A program made the position numbers and the translations under genes. Source: Micromussa lordhowensis (lineage: Eukaryota > Cnidaria > Anthozoa > Scleractinia > Lobophylliidae). Taken from it: a DNA stretch of 64,000 nucleotides. Each line of letters starts with the position of its first letter. The stretch's first letter is position 1. Under the pieces are notes generated by a model. It made no database searches. It worked only from the letters and a program-made list of their open reading frames with translations, and was not told the DNA's origin. Below, piece after piece: positions 26,027 to 39,000 of the stretch. The DNA lies in NCBI GenBank assembly GCA_964020085.1, contig OZ026600.1:32754820-32818819 (forward strand), read 5' to 3'.

Positions 26027-29000
26027 GACCTTTCGAACAAACCGGGCCGGATCTCCAAAGTGGGGGATATAACAATTCAAAAGAATGTCAGTTTTTTTCC
26101 TTCCACTTTCTTATCTTCCTCATCCCAGTTTCGTGCTACTTATGTTTTTGTTTGGAGTGATTTTAAGGCCTTTAGGAGTCATGAAATCAAAGGGTGAAGC
26201 TCACTTGGTGTATTTTCATAAATTAGTTATAATCAGTACTGTAATAATTATAACATGCAATTTACCTGTAGCATCATGACATCCTTATCAAACATGTCTG
26301 CCCGACATCTCACATTCAAATAATTAAACACCTGAAAAAACAAGCATAATAACGAGGAAAATGAGTACTTCAAATTCTATAGAGCTAAGTTTAGGCCCTG
26401 CTTTGAAGGCGAACGCTGTGTCTTAAGTTTTCAATTTTGAATTGGGGTTTCCAATTTGGCGATTTCAACTCAACTTGTCAATAATCGACAATAACCTCTC
26501 ACAGTCCGTTGATTCAGTCGAATATAACACGATAGACCACTTTGTTGACACCAAAGTGGTATTATTTCAATTTGTATGGGGGAAAAAGAGAACCAGAACT
26601 TTTCAAAGTTAAAACAGATCTTGACAACTTACACGAACAAATTTGAATCGACAGTTACATAGTTGCAACGACCAAACTGTAAATCAACATTAAAATACTG
26701 TGCTGCAGCATTGCCGTAAAGGGAACATCCAATTAGAATGTAACAAGGTCCCTTCACACTACACCATAGAAATTTGAAAACGCTGCTTTATTCCTACGGT
26801 TGGGCCTCGCATCCGCACTAGTCAGTCACGAGAACGAAGCTTTTGGAAAACCTTCTTAAAACCGAAGGAATTCGAAAAAACGTTTTGAACAACCTTTTGA
26901 AAATGGAGCTTTTCGAAAATGATAACGTAACGACAATAACCATGTGATTTCCCTGCCCGAGTTCTCCTCAAACACAAATCCAAAATAGCCGGTAATTGTT
27001 GTTGTTGTTAAAAATTTCTACGGCGGAGTGTGGGCGCAGCCTAAGACACAGGTACATGTACGTACCTGATTAATCACAGAGTAACCGTTCCTCCGCCACA
27101 TTCCAGCTTGAACTTGGGCGACCATGACCAAGGTGCGAAGCGGGTACTCCATTAAGAACAACTTCAGTCGGTCATCCTACAAAACGCGTACACAGCGCCA
27201 TCAATAAATATCGACAATAAGGAAGTACGTACACAAACATGATTCCGGCGTTCTTTGTTCAGGACTAGAGTGCCAGAGGACGGAGCCCATTGACAGAACC
27301 AACTATTAGCGTAACTGTTACATTGTGTCAAGGCAAACTTGGAGATGGCTGTGAGGGAAAGTGAGAGACTGGCGCTAAAATTGCTAAAAAGCCTGCAGAA
27401 AGAGACTTCTACCAGCCCAAATGGAAAACACATTTTAGAGGCTTCAGGCCTTAATTATGCCATATTTTAAAGCATCACACATAACACATAACAGTCTGGT
27501 AAAGCAGAGTTTGGGAACATTAAGGGTGCCTTGGAGCTTGCTCCAAGGCTAACATTAAGGATAAAGAAATGACACTGCATACATGTAAGATTATTGGACA
27601 CAGGACTGCCTTCTCAGACATGTGAAGGTCTTGGTAAGTTGGAATGTTACCTACGGCGTAATTTAAACAACTGAAACTAAAATAGTTAATTTTACCCGAG
27701 TTTCAAATCCAAAGAGATCCCAGAAGGACAGTTGAAACTTGTCGCAGAACAGAAGAAGACCTGAAAGGGAGAATGTTACACAAAGTTCCTCAAAAGATTT
27801 ACAACGTTTTACATATAAGATAATTATCGTATGGATAACACCATTCTTGAATGTGATTGGTTCTTACCCACGTGTTATTTATTTGACAATGCATTGCACA
27901 ACAGCGATTGTGCAATAGAGCGCCTTTACTGTTATTAAGCATTGTCTATCGGAGGATGATCCTTCTTCGAGACCTTTGATTATATCGAATTTCCTGAATC
28001 TCGATCGTAAATAAATTCTTACAGAAAATCAAAATTTATTTAGGCAAAGTAACTGATAGAGATCTGAATTCTGGTGATGGTGGAAAGCATAAAAGGATAA
28101 CGTTAAATATTGATGGATGTGTCCCTTGAAAACCATTAAATACATGTATGGAGAACTTTGCTTGAAGCTGAATGTATGGTCACGATAACCGGGGGTGGGG
28201 TGGTGGTGGTTATAAACGGCATTTGACAGTGTCCTCTTTGAAGAAATGGCATTCATCCTTATTCAATATTTTTAATCGGGTAAATTTCGAAATTTGGAAT
28301 GCTAACAATGACGTCATCAAATCCATACCTGCGAGGAATCTTGAGACCGGCAAATGAACAGAGATGGGTGCAGACGACACATCATACTTAAACAACCTCA
28401 AAGAACGCCCAGACACTGAAAACGAAAACCAAAACAGCTCTTCATTAGCCAAAAAATAATAATTGCTATGATCCACAAAACTGAAAAACATACTTCACAG
28501 AATTTCAACCTCACAATCTATACGTGGAATCAGAATATCCAATACAGAGCTCGTCGCAGGTAACTTTGCAATTCGTTTGCAAAGTCTGAAGTTATTGCCT
28601 TTCGTAAGCATTGGTTCGTCAGATTGTCCGTGTCCATTCTGACCGACCAAAGCGATTACTTTGGCTTTGCCACGCTTCTGGTTTTACGAAACTCAATGGC
28701 CAATTCCCTCTGTCACGTGCCTGCAGGCAATCATGGAAATCAAAACCAAATATCCAGTCACAACGGCCATAACTCCCTGACAGGCACGTCTCATAGCATA
28801 GAGGGAACTGGCCATTGAAAACCAGTCCATACTACACGAATCTCTCTAAAACTGCTTCATTAGAATCTCAGTTCGGATCGAATAGAAAGAGAATAGAAAT
28901 GAAGATGAAAGATGATGATAAAGGACGTTCAAAAGAAGACGTTCAAATGTTGTTGTTTATAGTGGTCAATGCTCTTAGCTACACCTACAACCTTGGTCAC

Positions 29001-29977
29001 AAGGTTTGGAAATTTCATTTATACGCATTTTGCCCCTCCCCACCCCTGTGCAATGTTGACAAAACACTTTGATCTAATGCAAGTTTGCATTTGACTATTT
29101 TCCAACATTGAATGGGGGAATGGGGGTGCTGGCACTTATTCAATAGGTATTACGGTTATGAGTTCATGTTTTTGCCATTTTCCAACACAATTTGTGCACG
29201 GTTGTAGCTAGTTCACAGGCATGCCACTTAAACTGAAAGAAACAAAGATATCAACTAAACATAATGGGCTTAAAAATCCCAACTGGTGGGACGCAAGACC
29301 AGTTGGCTATTTACAAGCATGACCCAGGAGTTGAACTAGGATCTACCGAGAAACAACTCCAGCTAAGTGATCAGAGCGGGACGTAAACCCGTGACCACCA
29401 GATTTCAAGTCCAGCGCCCTAAGCACTCGGCCACGCTGCCTCCACGATGAAGATGAAGATGAAATCTCTGAGATGACCTCAGTAGCTCACCTTGCAAGGT
29501 TTTCATAACAACTTCCTCTTGCTTTTTCCTTGCTTCAAGAAGTGTTTTGATAGATTCAAGGATGGCTGTTCTGAAGATCAGTACCTGTAGTGCAATGATA
29601 CATTAACATTAACACTAACATCAACTTGACCTTTGTTTAGTCACGGTAAAATCATCATCAGCAAAGCTCAGTCAGAACAAATCCACTCTGTTCTTGCAAG
29701 AGATTTGTCTAACCTTACAGTTGTATTAATACTAAAGTGGAACCTCGGTATAGCGAACGGTATTCTTCGCTCCAGTAATAGTAAATAGATGGAAAAGAAC
29801 CTCGATATAACGAAACCTAGTTATAGCGAACTCGTTTCACCAGTCCCCTGTGGTCTTTCGTGATATCGAGGTTCCACTGTACAGTGTAGTTGTACAATAT
29901 CAAGAAGACTGACTACCAATTAAGAAATAGAAAACATGTGCCGTGTTTCTATCGAGTTATAGAAACACGAGTGAAAG

Positions 29978-30008
<31 letters not shown>

Positions 30009-33000
30009 GAGCCGCAGTTTCCACAGCTTTTTCGAGTTCTCCCAAACTTTCATTCGTGTTTCTATAACTCGGTAGGAACACGGAGAACATGTTTTCTATT
30101 TCTTTTAGAAAATACCGCAACGAAGAAAAAGAAAAACAACTTGTTTTCTTCGATCATCAAAATGTAAATTCTCTTTGTTCGCGCCATCATTACGTCAACA
30201 GCTCGTGCTAGTTCTGTGTTTCTATCGAGTCATAGAAACACGGTTTTTAACCAATCAGCGTGCGTATTTGCTTTGGGTTATTTTCTAACATTATTTAAAA
30301 AACCTAGTCGATTCATGCTATAAAATCCGGAGACAAGCTCCGGCCTGATGGGCCACTTAGCTCGTGTGTAGACTTTACCTTACACGAAGCTAAACAAATA
30401 AAATTAAGTTAGACATGCAGTGTTTGACTGACATCTTCCACAGGTCAGATTCTGATTAGAACTGTAACTGTCATTATAACATAGATAGGACCCTGCGCGC
30501 GCTCTGATTGGTCAAAAACCCATGTTTTATCAGAGTATAAAACATCGAAAAAGCTCGTTTTATTGTTTTGCGCGCGTAAAATCTATATCATAAAGCAAAT
30601 GAAGAAGCCTAATCCGTGTATTACACTGTGATAAAACACTCCGGACATTTGAGAACACTCGGGAAATGTAGAAAACACGAGCCGCAGGTGAGTGTTTTCT
30701 ACATTTCTTGAGTGTTCTCAAATGCCAGTTGTGTTTTATCACAGTGTAATACACGGCGCTTCCTCATTTGTTAACTAAAGTTTCTCTAGCATCAGTTGTA
30801 TTACTGGCATACAGTTTACTCACATCACTAAAGCACCAATCATAAACCAGCGCGTACACTGGCATCATTCTAATTTGTAAAGTGAACGCTCCTTCATAGT
30901 CAGGCTCTGTTTCGATATGACGACCTGTTTTACGGGTTATCATGTCCATTCCCTGTGGGAACAAATGTTTATGATAAATTACCTGTAAGCACCACAATGC
31001 ATATAATAAATAAACATTAAAGGAATATGTCACGGTTTGCACATCTTGAAAAGTTCAGCCTAAATTCTTCAAGTTCGTCAATTGTAATCTGTGTTAATCT
31101 TCTCCATCCTTAACCATCCTTGTTCCTTCATGGTTTATTATTATCTCTTTGGTGTTTTTCCATCTTATTAAACTATTATTTTCAGGTTTCCTTCAATTTA
31201 AATGTAATTTTGTACGTACAGTAATTTTCTCCTGCTAGGAAGGCTTTGGGGGGGGGGGGGGAGGGGGTGGCGAGTAGCACATTAAAGGGGCGGGGTTACT
31301 CGTCGGAAATTTTGAATTAAACCTCTTATGGAAACCGATCTGTGCGTGGACCAAGCTTTTTTGACCCCTAAAAAAGACCGTGTTAAAACACAGACAAATG
31401 AAAGTATACAACGAAGAGCATCAAGAATTGCCCTTGGGCAAAAACGACGCGAGATGTCATATATGAAGAAAGATGCGAATTACTGGGCTGGAGCACGCTT
31501 GAGCGTCGAAGAGAATACTTTTCTTTAGTAGAATGTTATAAGACAGTGTTTGAGTTCAACGGGCTAGAATGCCGTGACTATTTTGAGTTCTGTAACAACA
31601 ATACAAGATCCAACAATTTATTTAAAATTCGCATGAAATCTGCAAAAGTGAACGCTTTTAAATATTCTTTTTTCACGAGAACCATTAAGGAATGGAACAA
31701 CTTACCCCACCACCTTTTTGGAAAATGACATTAATATTAACAAATTTAAATTTAATTTGAAAAAATGGATGAATATTACTTAAAGAATGAATTCACTGCT
31801 TCTAATCCTTCTTTAAATATTTTATATTATATTATTTGCATGCTCTTTCTTTTTAGTAGCAAAGTTTTTAATAATTTTATTAGTTGTAAATAGCATTTAA
31901 ATGTAGTTAGGTAGGAGGCCCTGTAATAGGGATAACCTCTGGGTCCTCCGTTTCAGGATTGATTTCTGATTTCTGATTTCTGAATACAGTGACTTTTAAG
32001 GATGGCAAAGACATCATCATCAAATACCTTTTCAAAAGCATCGTCATAAATTAAATACATATTTTTATATTTCTTCCCGTGTAACCCTAAACGAGACCTT
32101 CATGTCTAAATATAAAGACGTTTTGCCCAAAACACCCTAAGTGAGACCAAAATCCGAACATTACACCCCTAAGCGAGGCAACGAGCATCCCAGCTCCTTT
32201 CACATGTGAGTCCCCCCTGGGCTGCTCTCCAGATCATTAGCCTGTGCCCCCCTCATCTCTACGTTCAAAGCCGGTGGATTTCAGGTCCCTTTTGCACGCA
32301 TGCTTGTTATGAAGTTTTGGTCACATGTTTACTTGAATTTTCTCTTGTGCACCCACCTGCATACATTTAAGCAACCCAAAGAACTTGTCCAAAAACTTGA
32401 TGAATTTCCCTCGCAGTTCCTCTGTCCATTCTGCGGGCTTGTGCAGCAGAATATACCTAAAAATATTTACTAACAATTAGTAAGCAATAATAATTCAAAT
32501 AAACCTTGCTGTAAGTATGCCATAAGGTTCATTGTTTACTTACTTGAGGTCTATCATCATGAAATGAGCTCTTCTTAGTTTTTGGGATTGCTTCTGAAAC
32601 TCAAAGGTTCCCTGATCTAAAATAAACAGAAGGAAATGAGGCAGATCAAAAAATAATGAGACCAAGGAGGGTGTTATTTTTGAGACTTGACAGTATAGAG
32701 ACTCTGAGAGCCGGGTATAGATCTAGGATAAACAGTGACCAATTCCCAAAACAACAAGTGCAAAAGGCGCAAGTTTCTGGAGGGGTCCGGAGGCATGCTC
32801 CCCCAGGAAACATTTGAATTTTAACTTTCTTAAGTCCTCTCTCCCGGGTTTCTGACAGAGTAATTCTGAAAAATCTGACCATTTTCATAATAATTATGAT
32901 AGAAGCCAGTATAGATTCGCACCTGATGCCATGCAATGATTTTATTTTGCTTCTTTTTATCAGTCAGGCCCTCTATTGTTCAAAGAAAAGATACCACTAT

Positions 33001-36000
33001 CCACCAAATCAATATTGGCATTTTGTGGATAAGTATTAACAGGACAAACTACAGTGTACATTCTATCCACCTAAAAGTATTTCGTCGAGGGGATAGAGAG
33101 GAAAGTATAAACAAGGCAGTTACTTGGGTTTTGGTGTTGGTTTACCTACTGTTTGACATTGGCTGAGCAGTCTGATTGGTAAGTGACTGGTTTGGTTTTG
33201 GTTTTACGATACTCAATTAAAAACCGCTCTTCCGTCATCTACCCTTTGAATAACTAAGTGCACAAAGGGTCCACAGTCCAAACGTACCATTTAGAAAAGG
33301 CCGCAGTTGGTCCATAAATGCCAAAAGAATCACTTCTAATACATTATGTTCTAGTATTAACATTCGGGCCTAAAATGAGAACACATACACTGTAAGTATC
33401 AGGCTGTCAGGTTTCAAGTAGGGATATTGTGATTGGCTACCTGCACAGGCGAGATAGCCCCATCTTTCACACTCGGTAGCCAATCACAATGCAGACGGTT
33501 GACCTTGCCCACTGGCAGAGTTAGCCATATAATAAACTCCATTGTCATTTGATGCATTTTTCCTTCCCTTTTCATTGGCCAAGAGCCCACAACGCGACCT
33601 GCAAATGTTCTACTGGACTGCTCATGCGTAAAACCACGTCTAAATGTGTTTTGCTGCAAATAATCTTCAGCTCATACATAACTGCAACCACAATGGCAGA
33701 TTTATTCCCTGACCTGTCATAGAGTGATTAAATTAAGAAACAAACTTGGTGATTGAATGCTGAAACAAAATTATTGAACTCGGTTATCATAATAATTATT
33801 ACATGATTTGTCAGTGTCTTGCAGATGAATTAGTTGACAAAACACAATATTTTGCTCAACCTTGTCCAATAATTGTTAATTATTAATTACCCTCTATAAT
33901 TACCGGTACTATCATGAAAATGACATCTTACTATTGTGGGGACAGTATACAGCTGAACTGATAAAGATGTCACCTGTTGAAAAATAAACAGGAAGTACTT
34001 TAGATGGAAACAAATATTCAAATATATAGTTAAACCATGAAAATGTACCATTTTACACACATTAACATAGCACAAAAAATAATGACCAGTAATATTTAAT
34101 TTATTTTGTCTGCAGACATTACATTATCTGTTCAAAGAAAAAACATCTTTCCAAGTTACAACAAAAATCAGTGAATACTGGACCACTTACATTGTACACC
34201 CCACCATATTTCTGAAGCAAGATGGAGGATGTTGGTATTGTTATCCTTCAAATAATTTCACATAAAGGATGATGCCTTACTGATTAAGCCAAACTGTCAA
34301 ATATCAAATTGAAAATCATTCTGTTCAAAACATTCAACTCTACATGTAGGTCCAATAGCCTGCTTAGCTTGTGGGATTGGTGAGCAAGTGGCTTTTGGCT
34401 GTGGAGGCGCCATTTTATTCTGCTGTGGGCAAAGCCCACGAGCGAATTCATGAGTGGTGAAGTCACGAGTGAACTTGATCATCACCAATCCTCTCGCAGC
34501 TTCACCAATCGTATTCACAGCTTCACCACCAAGACAAAAGAACTTACGCGCAAAATTGCACTAGCTACACAGGCTATAGGTCCCACAGTTTTGGCTTATT
34601 GTGATTTGTTTAGACCAATCAAGTGCTAGGAGAAACATTTGGCTTTGAATCACATGTGCACATTGATCACTACTCACCGATACACTGTGTTCATGATCAT
34701 CCTCGACAAAGTCCTTTTGAATCTGACTGTAGTGCTGTCAATTAAAAATCAAACAACTTCAGTCACCTTACCACATGTGCGACAGAGGCAGCGCGGCCGA
34801 GTGGTCAGCGAGTCAGACTTGCCATCCAGCGGTCCTGGGTTCAAGTTCTGCTCTGACCACTACCTGGAATTGTTTTATGGTAGCCCCGAGTTGAAATCCT
34901 CAGCCATGCTTGTAAATAGCCAGCTGGTTGCCTCCAGCCAGTTGAGATTCTTAACAATGTTACGTTCAATTTGAATTATTTGTTTCAGTTCTTTACTCGG
35001 GCCCACTAGCCTTTGTGCTATACATGTAAACAATGCTGAGGGCAAAAATTATACAACTATTATAGTAGTAGTGAATTTGTTGATATAATTGATGTGCATG
35101 AAGGAAAATTTTAAAGAAAAGAAATTTTGTGCATGTAATACATGTACTTGTGTTGTCTTGAGTTCAATAGCATTAATTTTATTACATCAAATTTCAGGTT
35201 TCTTCCAAATGCCCGCACTACATAAATCATTATTAATAATTATTAATAATATTACTCTACCTTGGTGAAATGAATAGCAAATGCTTTCTTTCCCACAGGA
35301 TCCATCAGCATTCTACAGAAAGAGTGGACAGTGAATGTCTGATCAATCATTCTTTGAGCTTTTTTAGTTTTAAGCTTTTAACATGTTTTAAAAACATAGC
35401 AAGTTACAAAAAGCACAAAATCACACTTGATCTATTTATAATGTACTTACGTGTTCATAAATAACTTGTGGGTATGTGCTCGGGCAACTAATAAAAGTGA
35501 GAACATTACCATTAATCACGTACAGGGTTTTATGATTTTTTTTTTATACATACAATGTATTAAATAAATTATTTAGGTACAGTCGAATGTCGATTATCTG
35601 GACTCATTGGGACTAGATGAAATAGTCCAGATAATCGAGGGTCTGGATAATCGAAAATATGAATATTAATGAAGAACAATGTTACGATGAAACAACAACA
35701 ACAACAATGATATTAAATATTAGGAGAAATGTAGACTCGGAAAAAATCCGAGTCCCAGATGGGATTTGAACCCACGACCCTCCGTGATCTAGTCGGATGC
35801 TCTAACCACTGAGCTACTGGAGACTCTATGGTGAGCAAGGGTCAATTTGTGGGTCTTGACTGGAACCGCATCGCGCGGCTACACAGCCAAGTTTTGACTA
35901 GCACATGTGAAACTCACTAACAGCATCACGCTGTCACATTAAAGCATATCAAGATGCAGCCAACCAACCTCCAAAGTGAGTATGTTACGATGAAACAACA

Positions 36001-39000
36001 ACAACAACAATGATATTAAATATTAGGAGAAATGTAGACTCGGAAAAAATCCGAGTCCCAGATGGGATTTGAACCCACGACCCTCCGTGATCTAGTCGGA
36101 TGCTCTAACCACTGAGCTACTGGAGACTCTATGGTGAGCAAGGGTCAATTTGTGGGCAATTTGTGACAGCGTGATGCTGTTAGTGCTGACTCAAAAATGT
36201 CCAGGATGTTGCAGTCTGGAGTCCTTTAATTATAGAATATGGATTCTTGAGGTTAACTTTAGGTCTGGAGTAATGTACATTGTATACTTGTTACTTTATG
36301 GGTAAATTGTATCAACTACAGGCAAGTTCACCCTTAGCATCAAGAACCGATCAAGCGTACACAGCCGTAACAGGTATGAGCTACAGCCCTTATGGTCAGC
36401 CCTGGTGTCTGAAGAGCACTAGGTCTCCTAAGCCAAACTTCCTTTCATGTAACTTCTTTATAAAGCATGATGGGTTGGCTCCGGTACTTTGGTTGACAGC
36501 TATCACTCTTCTGCTTTTGACTGTATTGTTTACACATGCAATAGAACTGGAATGTTGCATTGTACAGTACCTTTCCACAATGTTGAGTCAGATAAAAGTA
36601 CTCTGCTAAGAAGATCGGAATCATCTTTGGCTATAAGGACAGTGTTACAAAGGATGCGCCTGAGACCATCTAGCAGAACACGAAATATACATTGTCAGTT
36701 ACTGGAATGATGTTCTTATCCTCACCTCTATAGGCTGGGAAACGTAAATAAAAGCCTTATATAACCCATGTAACATAACTGGTTGGGATGCAAGGCCATT
36801 GCAGGTGAAACCTCAAATTTCGCTTGGCTATAACAATTTGTCAGCACCCTTTTGTACAATGTACCATTAGCTAAGTAGTGCTCATCTCCATTTACACTGT
36901 CACATAAGCTTGTCCTCCACTGAACAGACATTTAACAATATTATTGACTGTAAGGTCTATTAAGTGTGACTTGTTGTTATCCTTCTTTATTGCATGTGGT
37001 CCAAATTAACATAATCTGATTGGTGAAATGATTGAATAAAGATTTTGTTGCAAATGAATAATTATACGAAATATCATACATTTGAACTGCAGAGAAAGAT
37101 ATGAAAACATGGATGATCATCGCAGTTATACACAACTTAAGCAGCTGTGAAATTAAACCTGAAAAAAATTCAGGCCTGAATGGGATTCGAACCCTTGGCC
37201 TCTACGATACCGATGCAGTGCTCTACCAATGGTACATGTAGGGCACTGCACCGGTACCACTGGTGCCGGTGGTACCACTGGTAGAGCACTGCACCGGTAT
37301 CGCAGAGGTCATGGGTTACAATCCCGTTCAGGCTTGAATTTTTTCACAGCTGCTTAAGATGTGTATATAACTGAGATGATCATCTATGTTTTCATAAAGA
37401 TTTTGTTTATCTCGACAGTTTGCACTTTTGTCCTGACCTTTGAACGCTGGCCATTTTTAAAGCCTTTTTCATGAAAAATCTTAATAGCCAGGCTGGGTAG
37501 TCCATAATTATGTGTAGAACAGTTGAATTTATTCAATCAGTTTGTTTTTAGTCCATGTTGGTGAAAACAGCAAAAATGTAATCCATTCAATAGTTCTACA
37601 ACTCAACCAAATAAGCTTGATCATCAATGACCAACAGCTTGAAAAAAACACACATTGAGAACATCAATGATTTTTCAAATTTTTCACTGTCAGGTTTTTT
37701 CAAACGTTTCAATAGTATTTCTTTGTTGCTAACAAAAAGGTATGGACATAACAAGAACAAATATTAATTTAACAAACCTGAATAATTTGTGATCTTGTTT
37801 AACCAGCCCAGCATCTGCACAGCGCACATTTGATGAGCGATGACTTTATGGTGCATCACACGGCACTTCAGTGGTTTATGACTAGGCCCTGATGTGCCTT
37901 GCTGTATCAAAGCACAAACATACATTGAGCTGTGAAGTCATCAAGTACATGTACTAAACCGTACCGTTTCACTATACCCCTTGATTAAAACCAGTGTTTT
38001 GATTATCAAGATAATATGATAGCCCCGGGCAGGAATCAAACCCCAACCTATTCGTTCCCAACCCAACAAACCAAGCACTACCAGTACAACAATGTACCTC
38101 CCAAACCAATGACGAAAAAAGGAAAAGGGTCTGAATAGAGTAGCTTTCAGCAGCTGTATTCGCTACTTGCACATGACCCATAATCCCTTGCGTTTTGGGG
38201 GGTAACCAGTAGAAGAAATGTATGGTATCATGACAAAAATTAGTTTCTTTGAGCTCGCAAAACCAGCTACTAATGCTTAAAAATGCACCAGAATTTACCA
38301 AAATCACGATAGGAGAAATTTGTACTAGTTTATAACTAAATGTAGAGAATTTTTTTTTTTTGTCCATACATCGTCTGTAAAATTACAAGATGCAAGGGAT
38401 TATGGGTCATGTGCAAGTAGCGAATTGTGGCAATAATAGTTCACCAGGGTTTTCATTAGCAGTTTCAGCAAGAGGGGAACTGGTTTTCACAGATGGGCAA
38501 AACTTTTGGAAGTTCTGAATTTTTATAAGAAAAATTTCCTCTACATGGTCAAACCAGACGGGCCAAGCCATTTGTGCAGCTACACAGCTACACTGTTTAA
38601 TAATCCTTTTTTATATCTTCTGCTTACCTTGATCAATCTCCTGGAATGTTCACATTCACTATAGCTTCCTGACCTTACAATGGATCTTCCCTAATGAAGA
38701 AAATGAAAGTTTAGGATATATCTGAATAATACAATTCAAAAGGTTTGTTGGATAATCAAGTTGGTAGTACCAAGTTGTATACATGTACAGTACATCTATG
38801 ATGAAATAAAACTAAGGGATAAAAATGTGAATGTGACAGTAAGCGAAACAGTAATGTGACAGTTTATGTGGCATGGGAGCTGAAGAAATGCACAAAAACA
38901 ATTGAAAGGTGTACTCACCATGACACTTGCCTGGTTACATGGGTGAGCACTATAAATTACCCCCCTCCTGTACGAGCTTTGTAGGTACCGGTAGGTACAT

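Noticed and set aside
36728..36931. Minus-strand frame [20 protein letters not shown], tested as a UBR2 exon
   Set aside because: Wrong phase after exon 8; exon 36669-36571 ([17 protein letters not shown]) fits in phase and in homology.
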